A DNA stretch of 5,936 nt, from the NCBI GenBank assembly GCA_003448835.1, contig DLXM01000388.1, forward strand, positions 1 to 5,936, in the 5' to 3' direction. The stretch is from Bacteroidota bacterium. Its GTDB lineage: Bacteria; Bacteroidota; Rhodothermia; Balneolales; HLUCCA01. The notes beneath the pieces are model-generated. The model saw only the letters and a program-made list of their open reading frames with translations. It was not told the DNA's origin and searched no databases. Position 1 is the stretch's first letter; every line of letters starts with the position of its first letter. Of the stretch, positions 1 to 4,215 are shown piece by piece. The translations under genes and the position numbers were made by a program.

Positions 1-196
1 TTCTGCCTCCCTTATCCAAATATTTCCTGCTGACTTCCCCAAGTTTGATAAAAGCGATCTCACCATCATAGACCTCAATGGCTATCTTACCAAACCCACC
101 CTTAGCACGAATGATCTCCAAGTAATCACAAATATCCGCCAACTGCTCGCATGTGAATGGATTTTCAGACAGATAAGCGGCGCGGGGTTCAGTCAT
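1..196 (-). CDS. Partial orphan phage protein (3' end outside window)
   Basis: An open frame runs from the ATG at 196 to the window edge, giving 65 visible residues with no stop. It begins MTEPRAAYLSENPFTCEQLA, continues DICDYLEIIRAKGGFGKIAI and then EVYDGEIAFIKLGEVSRKYL. A helix (TCEQLADICDYLEIIRAK) followed by two beta-like strands (KIAIEVYD, EIAFIKL) suggests a small alpha-beta domain. I recognise no family. Start choice is open: ATG 196 gives an 8-nt overlap with the 92-aa gene but lies 12 nt from GAGGGAG (215-209), whereas the in-frame ATG at 208 lies very close to that site. The reading frame itself is not in doubt. Confidence 0.68.
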   Translation of the reverse strand, partial: MTEPRAAYLSENPFTCEQLADICDYLEIIRAKGGFGKIAIEVYDGEIAFIKLGEVSRKYLDKGGR

Positions 197-467
197 CGTT
201 GACTTCATCTCCCTCGTCTATAATAATTTTTTCTAACGTTGGGATAACATGATCCGGCACAGTATGACCAGCTTTTATGTGTTTTTTCAAGTGAGCAATC
301 ATTCCTGAGTAAGTACTAAATCGCGGGTCAGGGTCAGTCATCGGAAGAAATATGCACCCAGCACATACAATCCCGCCAAATTCATGCTCATAAACATACA
401 CATCACTTTTCGGTATTGTAATCTCTCCGATTTTATAATCTTCCTTTGCAAATCTACAATAACTCAT
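189..467 (-). CDS. 92-aa Cys/His-rich phage protein, possible zinc finger
   Basis: The product opens MSYCRFAKEDYKIGEITIPK, then DVYVYEHEFGGIVC (22-35). C35-A-G-C38 is followed after about 20 residues by H59-x3-H63 and H68 (IAHLKKHIKAGHTVP, 57-71). The C-x2-C ... H-x3-H spacing would suit a treble-clef or C2H2-like zinc site. The start 'MSYCRF' with 'DVYVY' and the 'H-L-x-x-H-x-x-A-G-H-x-V-P' block occur in phage orphans as far as I recall, with no known function. The C-terminus is acidic (DEGDEVNDD). ATG 467 is preferred to the in-frame ATG at 485: AAGGA at 478-474 is correctly spaced for 467, and 467 overlaps the upstream TGA as ATGA. The 3' end overlaps the last gene by 8 nt. Confidence 0.82.
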   Translation of the reverse strand: MSYCRFAKEDYKIGEITIPKSDVYVYEHEFGGIVCAGCIFLPMTDPDPRFSTYSGMIAHLKKHIKAGHTVPDHVIPTLEKIIIDEGDEVNDD

Positions 468-817
468 TTTGCATCCTTTATCCACATAAACGCTTTTTGC
501 AGTTGGGTAGCCACTCGTTCCTCATGATGTATCCCATCCTCACGCATCTCGTTTATAAAAATGTGCATCAGCTCATGAACTATCGTTCTCTCTATGTCCG
601 ATTTTTTTAATTTACGGATTTTCTCCATCCCAAAGGTGATAGTTGCTTCCTGATAACGCCAATCACATTCGCATAAAGCGGCTGTATCATATCCGCCATG
701 ATTCATCTTGATAACTTCTTCCCAATCAAAATTTATCTTCCAATAACCAAGCCCTGTATGTGTTACCCACCAGCTCAACCTTTCTCGGATGAAGTTTTTT
801 AGCTTTTTGTCAGTCAT
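464..817 (-). CDS. Minimal zinc-dependent metallopeptidase-like protein (HExxH)
   Basis: The 117-aa product carries H81-E82-L-M-H85 inside the helix DIERTIVHELMHIFINEM, the HExxH signature of zincin peptidases. HHEERVATQLQKAF follows at 97-110, where E99 or E100 could be the third zinc ligand 14-15 residues after H85, as in gluzincins. The N-terminal half has WKINFDWEEV (26-35) and a strand-like ATITFGM (58-64), giving a small alpha/beta lead-in typical of SprT-like or other phage minimal peptidases. No signal peptide is present, so it would act in the cytoplasm, for example on a host protein; a purely structural zinc fold is the alternative. I choose ATG 817 for the ATGA overlap with the 231-aa gene. 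The in-frame ATG at 832 (adds VAFG) cannot be excluded, because the ribosome sites are weak for both. Confidence 0.83.
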   Translation of the reverse strand: MTDKKLKNFIRERLSWWVTHTGLGYWKINFDWEEVIKMNHGGYDTAALCECDWRYQEATITFGMEKIRKLKKSDIERTIVHELMHIFINEMREDGIHHEERVATQLQKAFMWIKDAK

Positions 818-1509
818 ACCAAATGCCACCATCTAAACTTTTTCAGCCATTCAAACTCATCCTGCGAATACGGCTCACATCCGCGTTTATTATGCGTGTT
901 GCCGTTGTAGAATACCCACCTGTCCCATGCGTTCTGTGGCTCTCGCCAGTCATCATGATAAGTCCTGAAGATGTAATTTGATTCCATGACGTGCGCCATA
1001 ATGGATTCGATGCGGTGACAGTAGTTATGTATCATTTCCTTCAAGCCGCGATTGTAATTGAAGCCCATGACGATAACAGGTTTTATCGTCATTTCAAGCG
1101 GGGGAGCGTTCAGCCAGTATGCGCCTTTACCGACCATGCGAGATTCATAGAATCCGAAGTAAGGACCGCCAAACAGCCAGATCTCGTCATACCCCTGTGC
1201 AATCACCCGCTTATAGTCAATAATCGCCAGCTGACCGTTTGCGCCTTTTATCGCTTTTCGCGGGTCTCTCATGACCTCGTTGTACAGATCTGGGGTGTAC
1301 TGCTGGTCTGCGTCAAGGACAGGAAATACTCCATGATACTGGATACTCTTAGCGTAGTAATACTTACCGTATTGTTTCAGCAATAGCATATACTTCGTCA
1401 TCAGGTTAATAGGCTCGTCAGCCCATGCGTCCTCAATCGGTTTATAGATTTTTACCAGAACGTTGCGGACTGGTCTAAACCATCGTCTTATTACATCATA
1501 GGCTCTCAT
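814..1509 (-). CDS. 231-aa protein with HxxxHRxES motif, uncharacterised family
   Basis: This is the largest accessory gene in the window. A basic N-terminus (VIRRWFRPVR) leads into a helical region, then IIDYKRVIAQGYDEIWLFGG (96-115), PYFGFYESRMVGKGAYWLNA (116-135), VIVMGFNYNRGLKEMIHNYC (145-164) and H165-R-I-E168-S-I-M. The pair H161-x3-H165 followed by R166 and E168 looks like a metal or catalytic site, and GNTH near 203-206 could add another ligand. From memory, bacterial and fungal proteins, often secreted, carry blocks like 'DEIWLWG-P-GF-ES-M-G-GA-W-N-PP' and 'FNY-RG--EM-HS-GHR-ES-M'. I believe this is a phage version, but cannot verify it. No signal peptide is seen. GAGGTG at 1517-1512 precedes the ATG at 1509. 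It overlaps both neighbours by 4 nt. A glycosyltransferase or peptidase role would be a guess. Confidence 0.82.
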   Translation of the reverse strand: MRAYDVIRRWFRPVRNVLVKIYKPIEDAWADEPINLMTKYMLLLKQYGKYYYAKSIQYHGVFPVLDADQQYTPDLYNEVMRDPRKAIKGANGQLAIIDYKRVIAQGYDEIWLFGGPYFGFYESRMVGKGAYWLNAPPLEMTIKPVIVMGFNYNRGLKEMIHNYCHRIESIMAHVMESNYIFRTYHDDWREPQNAWDRWVFYNGNTHNKRGCEPYSQDEFEWLKKFRWWHLV

Positions 1510-1802
1510 TTCACCTCACTCATAACCTGTTTGTGTTCATCTATAATCTTGTCTAATTTGCGCCTTAGCGTTTTAGCCTCCCCGTAAGTTAAATCTGGCA
1601 TAGCAAATTTCATTGCAATCACTGCCAACCTCTCCGCATCCTCTTTCAACATATCGATTTTTCGGCGTGCGTCAAGAAGTTCGGATAATGCCAATTTATA
1701 TTCAGGATATGGATAGCGTTCCGCCTGCCCATCATACAGTTTGACAAACATCATACTGGCAGTAAATTTAATCAATTCTTTCAACCGTTCATCACTTATC
1801 AT
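1506..1802 (-). CDS. 98-aa helical phage protein, unknown function
   Basis: The product is almost entirely helical. It opens MISDERLKELIKFTASMMFV. A long charged heptad-like stretch then runs from about 38 to 64 (ALSELLDARRKIDMLKEDAE and onward), and a second helix fills the C-terminus (EAKTLRRKLDKIIDEHKQVM). Two helices joined near 68-74 (AMPDLTYGE) suggest a coiled-coil hairpin, probably oligomeric. ATG 1802 is chosen over the ATG at 1808 because GGAGG at 1814-1810 sits 7 nt before 1802 but only 1 nt before 1808, and 1802 gives the ATGA overlap with the 45-aa gene. The 'ISDERLKELI' opening is common in phage accessory proteins and is not diagnostic. It overlaps the downstream 231-aa gene by 4 nt. 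Confidence 0.82.
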   Translation of the reverse strand: MISDERLKELIKFTASMMFVKLYDGQAERYPYPEYKLALSELLDARRKIDMLKEDAERLAVIAMKFAMPDLTYGEAKTLRRKLDKIIDEHKQVMSEVK

Positions 1803-1936
1803 TTCCATACCTCCATTGCCAGTAAGTAAAACAATAAACTATTCACGCTCAACAACCACTCGTACCCATCCACGAAACAGCTGAACACGCAACATATAAA
1901 CTTTGCCATTAGCAGGACAGGGACAAGGGGGGTCAT
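1799..1936 (-). CDS. 45-aa hydrophobic, probably membrane protein
   Basis: The interval between the 121-aa and 98-aa genes is not empty. An ATG at 1936 overlaps the upstream TGA as ATGA (1936-1933), and the frame stays open to a TGA at 1801-1799 that overlaps the downstream ATG in the same way. The product begins MTPLVPVLLMAKFICCVFSC and continues FVDGYEWLLSVNSLLFYLLA before a short MEVWK tail. There are two hydrophobic stretches (about 3-21 and 28-41) split by V-D-G-Y-E, which could form a hairpin or one membrane helix plus an amphipathic one. Three cysteines cluster at 15, 16 and 20. The ribosome site is poor (GGGG about 7-10 nt upstream), so coupling to the upstream gene is probably needed; a shorter start at Met10 or a GTG (codon 17) cannot be excluded. 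No family recognised. Confidence 0.66.
   Translation of the reverse strand: MTPLVPVLLMAKFICCVFSCFVDGYEWLLSVNSLLFYLLAMEVWK
1810..1814 (-). promoter_or_regulatory. Shine-Dalgarno site deciding the 98-aa gene start
   Basis: GGAGG is seven bases from ATG 1802 and one base from the in-frame ATG at 1808. The spacing selects 1802, which also restores the 4-nt overlap with the hidden 45-aa gene. Confidence 0.75.
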
Positions 1937-2298
1937 AGATAACCCCGTAACTCTCTCAAAACATCTTGGTCGTCAAAATAAATCTCGTCAGCCAGATAAC
2001 ACGTACCAGAATACTTTTTGCGAATATTTTTCCTCACTCTACACGGTACAACTATTCGCTTCTCTTTGTTTTTGAAACGAGTGCCCAAAAACCTTTCTGT
2101 CTCTTCTTTGCTTAGTAAAAAATGAAACCCAGATAGGTAATTCTTTTTTGTCTTGTGGCTTCCATCAGAGACTAACTTCTTGTCTGCTTTTATCCATTCG
2201 TTATACGGAAAAACCCTCTTTCCCCTCACCCCGTGAAAAAGAGGCTTGATTTTGTTGCCATCTATTTCAACTATTCGATAAGCATTTATTTCTTTCAT
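1933..2298 (-). CDS. 121-aa basic phage protein of unknown function
   Basis: No named family is certain. The sequence opens MKEINAYRIVEIDGNKIKPL, followed by FHGVRGKRVFPYNEWIKADK (21-40), a DGSHKT-NYLSGFHFL block (45-61), RIVVPCRVRK (81-90) and SGTCYLADEIYF (97-108). It looks like one compact beta-rich domain. Patterns such as 'L-F/W-H-G-x-x-G-x-R' and 'Y-x-S-G-F/W-H' recur in phage orphans as I remember them, but I cannot confirm this. The protein is basic, with KNKEK and RKNIRKK clusters, so nucleic-acid contact is conceivable. AAGGGG at 2309-2304 precedes the ATG at 2298. It overlaps the Lar-like gene and the next small gene by 4 nt each. The single Cys pair (C86, C100) does not look like a metal site. 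Confidence 0.82.
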   Translation of the reverse strand: MKEINAYRIVEIDGNKIKPLFHGVRGKRVFPYNEWIKADKKLVSDGSHKTKKNYLSGFHFLLSKEETERFLGTRFKNKEKRIVVPCRVRKNIRKKYSGTCYLADEIYFDDQDVLRELRGYL

Positions 2299-2573
2299 GT
2301 CAGCCCCTTCAACTCTAAAAACAATTCCGCCTTCGCCTGTTCATCGTCTGTCAGCAGTATCTCCATTGCTTTTTTCAGGGCGGTGCGGAGTTCGTCTTCT
2401 ATGGGGCGGGTGTTCCATGCCCGTATAGCCAATCGCGCATCCTTGTATTCATGAATATCAGCACATCCACAATTCTCATTACTGCACCAACAAAAATATT
2501 CCATCGAATATTTTTCCTGCTCTAATTCGGCAGGACTTCCACAAAATGGACATGGTTTTAGTTCTTCACTCAT
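2295..2573 (-). CDS. Lar-like restriction alleviation zinc-ribbon protein
   Basis: The 92-aa protein has the layout of the Lar family, phage and prophage proteins named for relieving type I restriction (Rac prophage Lar). The start LKPCPFCGSPAEL (5-17) is the family signature, with C8 and C11 as the first zinc knuckle. A second cluster, C28/C30 and C35/C37, supplies the remaining ligands. The helix with R-L-A-I-R-A-W-N-T-R at 47-56 matches the conserved A-x-x-x-W-N-x-R ending. After it a charged helix (EDELRTALKKAMEILL, about 59-74) extends the protein beyond the minimal domain. It has an excellent GGAGGA site (2582-2577) and overlaps both neighbours by ATGA. Many Lar-family members have never been tested, so anti-restriction activity here is inferred from family membership; a general zinc-ribbon adaptor is the alternative. 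Confidence 0.85.
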   Translation of the reverse strand: MSEELKPCPFCGSPAELEQEKYSMEYFCWCSNENCGCADIHEYKDARLAIRAWNTRPIEDELRTALKKAMEILLTDDEQAKAELFLELKGLT

Positions 2574-3097
2574 TTGTCCTCCAATTCTGGAAAATGCTTT
2601 CTAAAGATTGTTAATGTATGCAATAGTCCTTTTCGATAACTCAAATCAGTTTCTAAAATAGATGTTTCTACCTCACATTTAGCTTCATACAATCGGCGCA
2701 GTAAATCGTCATAACTATTGCGCAGATATTCAATAACTATTCCACTCGCGGCGTTATTCACCCAAACAATATCATCGGATTTTTTTACTAAAGTTAAGCA
2801 CGTGATCAAATCTCTGTTCAAGTCCCACAACAAACCTTCTACTGGCTGGTCAAAACAGATATTTTTTAGGTCGGCTTCCATGAAAGTATCAATGCTAAAG
2901 TAAATTAACCTTCCGTCTTTCTGTTTAGAAAGTATTAAATCTGCAAGTTCTTTCTTTTTTAATTCGTTCTCTTTCTTATCAACCGCTTCTCCATTCGGCT
3001 CATTCGCTTTATCCACCATTTCAGGACTGCCACAGTGCGGGCATACATAAATACCCCGCACGTTATCATCGTCCTGTTCGCAATATTCACACGTCAT
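2570..3097 (-). CDS. Zinc-ribbon protein, 175 aa, unknown function
   Basis: The N-terminus carries four cysteines as two CxxC knuckles: C3 and C6 (MTCEYC), then C19 and C22 (VCPHCGSP), a classic zinc ribbon. A charged, Lys/Glu-rich linker follows (about 29-56, with DKKENELKKKE), then a predicted alpha/beta-to-helical C-terminal region from about 60 that contains SIDTFMEADLKNICFDQP and a helical end near YLRNSYDDLLRRLYEAKCEV. I do not recognise the C-terminal part. The start is the ATG at 3097, which fits the 4-nt overlap with the 45-aa gene and has AGGTG at 3106-3102. A longer GTG frame to 3154 would add four more cysteines but has no ribosome site and lies wholly in the membrane-protein gene. 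The C-P-x-C-G-S-P knuckle is shared with the next gene, so the two may bind related targets; nucleic acid or protein binding is inference. Confidence 0.82.
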   Translation of the reverse strand: MTCEYCEQDDDNVRGIYVCPHCGSPEMVDKANEPNGEAVDKKENELKKKELADLILSKQKDGRLIYFSIDTFMEADLKNICFDQPVEGLLWDLNRDLITCLTLVKKSDDIVWVNNAASGIVIEYLRNSYDDLLRRLYEAKCEVETSILETDLSYRKGLLHTLTIFRKHFPELEDK

Positions 3098-3231
3098 CTT
3101 ACACCTGCTACAGTTATCAGCACCACAAGCGCAAGTAACCAGATCGCCATGCACGAAACTGACAAAAATATGGCTATCCAGCCAAGCGCAACTGGACTTA
3201 CATCATTATGGTAATAGTCGTCTTTTTTCAT
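3094..3231 (-). CDS. 45-aa single-pass membrane protein
   Basis: This small gene starts at ATG 3231 with GGTGAG just upstream and ends with TGA at 3096-3094. Residues 1-13 are polar and charged (MKKDDYYHNDVSP). Residues 14-43 are hydrophobic (ALGWIAIFLSVSCMAIWLLA then LVVLITVAG), enough for one long or kinked membrane helix, and the chain ends in Arg. Both ends overlap neighbours by exactly 4 nt (ATGA at 3231-3228 and 3097-3094), strong support that the frame is used. The same DNA read in another frame supplies a Cys-rich GTG-initiated extension to the downstream zinc-ribbon gene, which I consider an artefact. No family is recognised. Inner-membrane location is inferred from hydrophobicity only. 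Confidence 0.75.
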   Translation of the reverse strand: MKKDDYYHNDVSPVALGWIAIFLSVSCMAIWLLALVVLITVAGVR

Positions 3232-3581
3232 GCTCTCACCGCCATAAGTGCTGCTTCACAGATAGCGCGGGCAATATTGTCGTTATCACTATGACCAATC
3301 AAATCGTCTGTAGTAATATTCTCAATCTCTACAAACACCTCTCCGTCATGGTATGTGCCACATGCAAAATGATAAATTCTTTCATTTTTTGTTTGCAACT
3401 TTTTGACCGCCTCAAACGCCTGATTTAGGTCGGAGGTTGGGTTCCAATTATTTATCAATTCATCCGTGCCGTCTGTTCCTATGTTTTTCCAAAAGAAACC
3501 CATGCTTTTATGCCACCCCATCACCTCAATAGCAGCAGCTTCGTTCAACTCATCGTCAGTCAGGTCTTTGATTTCTTTCAT
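3228..3581 (-). CDS. Phage ABA-sandwich domain protein
   Basis: The 117-aa protein resembles the phage 'ABA sandwich' family (BC1872-like), small alpha-beta proteins of unknown role that are frequent in phage early regions. The N-terminal LNEAAAIEVMGW block at 12-23 matches the family's L-(N/D)-x-x-(V/I)-A-x-x-(V/L)-M-G-W signature. A middle WNPTSDLNQAFEAVKKL block at 46-62 corresponds to the usual P-x-Y/T-S-x-D-x-x-x-A-W/F-x-x-V-x-x-L. The C-terminal NIARAICEAALMA at 102-114 corresponds to the A-x-A-I-C-x-A-A-L-x-A helix. I start at ATG 3581 because GGAGG at 3591-3587 is ideally placed. Frames opening at 3593 or 3707 have no such site and run through the 30-aa and 32-aa micro-genes. It overlaps its neighbours by 4 nt on both sides. 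Confidence 0.87.
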   Translation of the reverse strand: MKEIKDLTDDELNEAAAIEVMGWHKSMGFFWKNIGTDGTDELINNWNPTSDLNQAFEAVKKLQTKNERIYHFACGTYHDGEVFVEIENITTDDLIGHSDNDNIARAICEAALMAVRA

Positions 3582-3670
3582 TTTTGCCTCCATGTTTTTA
3601 TCAAAATCCACACGCCAACCAGTAACAACAACACCGCCTCGATAATAAAAATTGCAAGCACAATGTTCAT
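3578..3670 (-). CDS. 30-aa single-helix membrane microprotein with a buried Glu
   Basis: The ATG at 3670 follows a near-perfect GGGAGGG site (3681-3675) with a 4-nt spacer. The product reads MNIVLAIFIIEAVLLLLVGV and then WILIKTWRQK. Residues 3-24 are a strongly hydrophobic helix interrupted by a single glutamate at 11, and the tail is basic (K25, R28, K30), which predicts the C-terminus in the cytoplasm. A lone acidic residue inside a membrane helix often marks helix-helix contact with a partner; that is inference here. It overlaps the previous stop by 4 nt (ATGA at 3670-3667) and the ABA-sandwich start by 4 nt (3581-3578). In another frame this stretch gives the spurious N-terminal extension of the ABA-sandwich gene, so automatic annotation is likely to bury it. 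No family recognised. Confidence 0.75.
   Translation of the reverse strand: MNIVLAIFIIEAVLLLLVGVWILIKTWRQK
3587..3591 (-). promoter_or_regulatory. Shine-Dalgarno site deciding the ABA-sandwich start
   Basis: GGAGG is five bases upstream of ATG 3581. The in-frame ATG at 3593 overlaps this site and cannot use it, which places the start at 3581. Confidence 0.75.
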
Positions 3671-3765
3671 CTATCCCTCCCAAACCACCACGCAAAAAGT
3701 CCAGCAAACATCATGCCTACCATAACAGCATAGGCTACCAGTATCGTTATCTGTTCAGTTGTCAT
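3667..3765 (-). CDS. 32-aa single-helix membrane microprotein
   Basis: The frame opens with ATG at 3765, three bases after a textbook GGAGGA site at 3774-3769. The product begins MTTEQITILVAYAVMVGMMF and ends AGLFAWWFGRDR. Residues 6-28 are hydrophobic and would span the membrane, with a glycine-rich centre (G17, G22) and an aromatic Trp-Trp-Phe belt before a basic C-terminus (RDR). By the positive-inside rule this predicts N-out/C-in. It shares one base with the previous stop and overlaps the next start by ATGA at 3670-3667. The strong ribosome site, clean charge pattern and tight packing make this the best supported of the micro-genes together with the next one. I recognise no family. Superinfection exclusion or modulation of a host membrane protein are possibilities only. 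Confidence 0.75.
   Translation of the reverse strand: MTTEQITILVAYAVMVGMMFAGLFAWWFGRDR
3675..3681 (-). promoter_or_regulatory. Shine-Dalgarno site of the 30-aa micro-gene
   Basis: GGGAGGG with a four-base spacer precedes the ATG at 3670. It sits within the C-terminal codons of the 32-aa gene, so ribosomes finishing that gene meet it directly. Confidence 0.75.
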
Positions 3766-3842
3766 TAGTCCTCCGCAAAAACTGCTATTACACATATCGC
3801 CAGTAAAGCCAGGATAATCAGTCCAAATGCTATTTCAGCCAT
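3765..3842 (-). CDS. 25-aa membrane microprotein (first of three in tandem)
   Basis: This micro-gene is too short for usual gene callers. It reads MAEIAFGLIILALLAICVIA followed by VFAED. Residues 4-22 form one uninterrupted hydrophobic helix, long enough to cross a membrane, flanked by acidic residues at both ends and with no basic residue. Topology therefore cannot be read from charge. The ATG at 3842 overlaps the end of the VRR-NUC gene by 8 nt (ATGGCTGA), and the TAA shares a base with the next start (TAATG at 3767-3763). The ribosome site is weak (AAGTGGA about 9 nt upstream), so translation probably depends on coupling to the nuclease gene. Function is unknown. Membrane insertion and translation are inferred from the hydrophobic pattern and the perfect fit between neighbours. 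I cannot exclude that the stretch is only a coupling spacer. Confidence 0.68.
   Translation of the reverse strand: MAEIAFGLIILALLAICVIAVFAED
3769..3774 (-). promoter_or_regulatory. Shine-Dalgarno site of the 32-aa micro-gene
   Basis: GGAGGA lies three bases before the ATG at 3765 and inside the last codons of the 25-aa gene. It is the main evidence that this micro-frame is really translated, since the gene is too short for codon statistics. Confidence 0.75.
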
Positions 3843-4215
3843 TAGTCAAATCCACTTCTTTCCAATCCAAATAATCCATAATTTCTTTTTTAGCTTCCTC
3901 GAAACCATAGCAGACAACCGCCAAGTAACCTACTCCAAGCAGTCTTTGGATCCATTCGTTCTGACTCTTAGTTGTGCGATTTTTTCCTGCTTTCATTTCG
4001 ATAAAAAGACCATGAAAACCATCACGAGGACAGGCAAGAAGAATGTCCGGCACTCCCGCCTTCACCCCTTCAGCTTTCATCTTGGCCGCAACTGCCTTGT
4101 GTCTATGGCCGCCGTTAGGTATATGAAACATTAGTTTCAACTCCGGGATCCGCTCGTCATTCAGCGACGCCCATTGAAATAATGCAACCTGCTCAAGGTG
4201 TTCTGGATTGTTCAT
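3835..4215 (-). CDS. VRR-NUC domain nuclease
   Basis: This 126-aa single-domain protein matches the VRR-NUC family, a PD-(D/E)xK-type nuclease fold found alone in phages and as the nuclease module of FAN1. Visible features are EHLEQVALFQW at 5-15 (family glutamate E8 and Q9), FHIPNGGHRH at 30-39, GVKAGVPDILLACP at 50-63 with the metal-binding Asp at 57, FIEMKAG at 71-77 with E73 and K75 as the catalytic E-x-K, and the KSQNEW block with Q85. Family relatives act on DNA branch structures; the phage versions have no fixed role, but replication or recombination intermediates are plausible substrates given the upstream helicase. The start is the ATG at 4215. It overlaps the DUF5131 stop as ATGA and has a strong GGGAGGAG site upstream. 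A TTG-initiated extension to 4233 is not needed. The 3' end overlaps the first microprotein gene by 8 nt. Confidence 0.93.
   Translation of the reverse strand: MNNPEHLEQVALFQWASLNDERIPELKLMFHIPNGGHRHKAVAAKMKAEGVKAGVPDILLACPRDGFHGLFIEMKAGKNRTTKSQNEWIQRLLGVGYLAVVCYGFEEAKKEIMDYLDWKEVDLTNG

Noticed and set aside
991..1386. Plus-strand open frame of 131 codons
   Set aside because: It lies antisense inside the 231-aa gene, which has clear motifs, a ribosome site and overlaps on both ends. The translated product shows no family features.
2233..2454. Plus-strand open frame of 73 codons
   Set aside because: It spans the junction of two well supported minus-strand genes (Lar-like and 121-aa) in antisense and is not supported by any motif.
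3098..3154. GTG-initiated N-terminal extension of the zinc-ribbon protein with four more cysteines
   Set aside because: It has no ribosome site and coincides fully with the 45-aa membrane gene. The ATG at 3097 has AGGTG and a 4-nt overlap.
3582..3707. N-terminal extension of the ABA-sandwich protein by 42 residues
   Set aside because: It runs through the 30-aa and 32-aa micro-genes in another frame, lacks a ribosome site, and precedes the family signature. GGAGG selects ATG 3581.
3578..3842. Interpretation of the three micro-genes as one frameshifted membrane gene
   Set aside because: Each frame has its own ATG, two of the three have strong ribosome sites, and each product is a complete helix with polar ends. 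The junctions are typical start-stop overlaps and not random breaks.
3578..3842. Holin/lysis cassette interpretation of the micro-genes
   Set aside because: There is no endolysin or spanin nearby and the setting is replication/early. The proteins are also shorter than typical holins, so there is no positive support.
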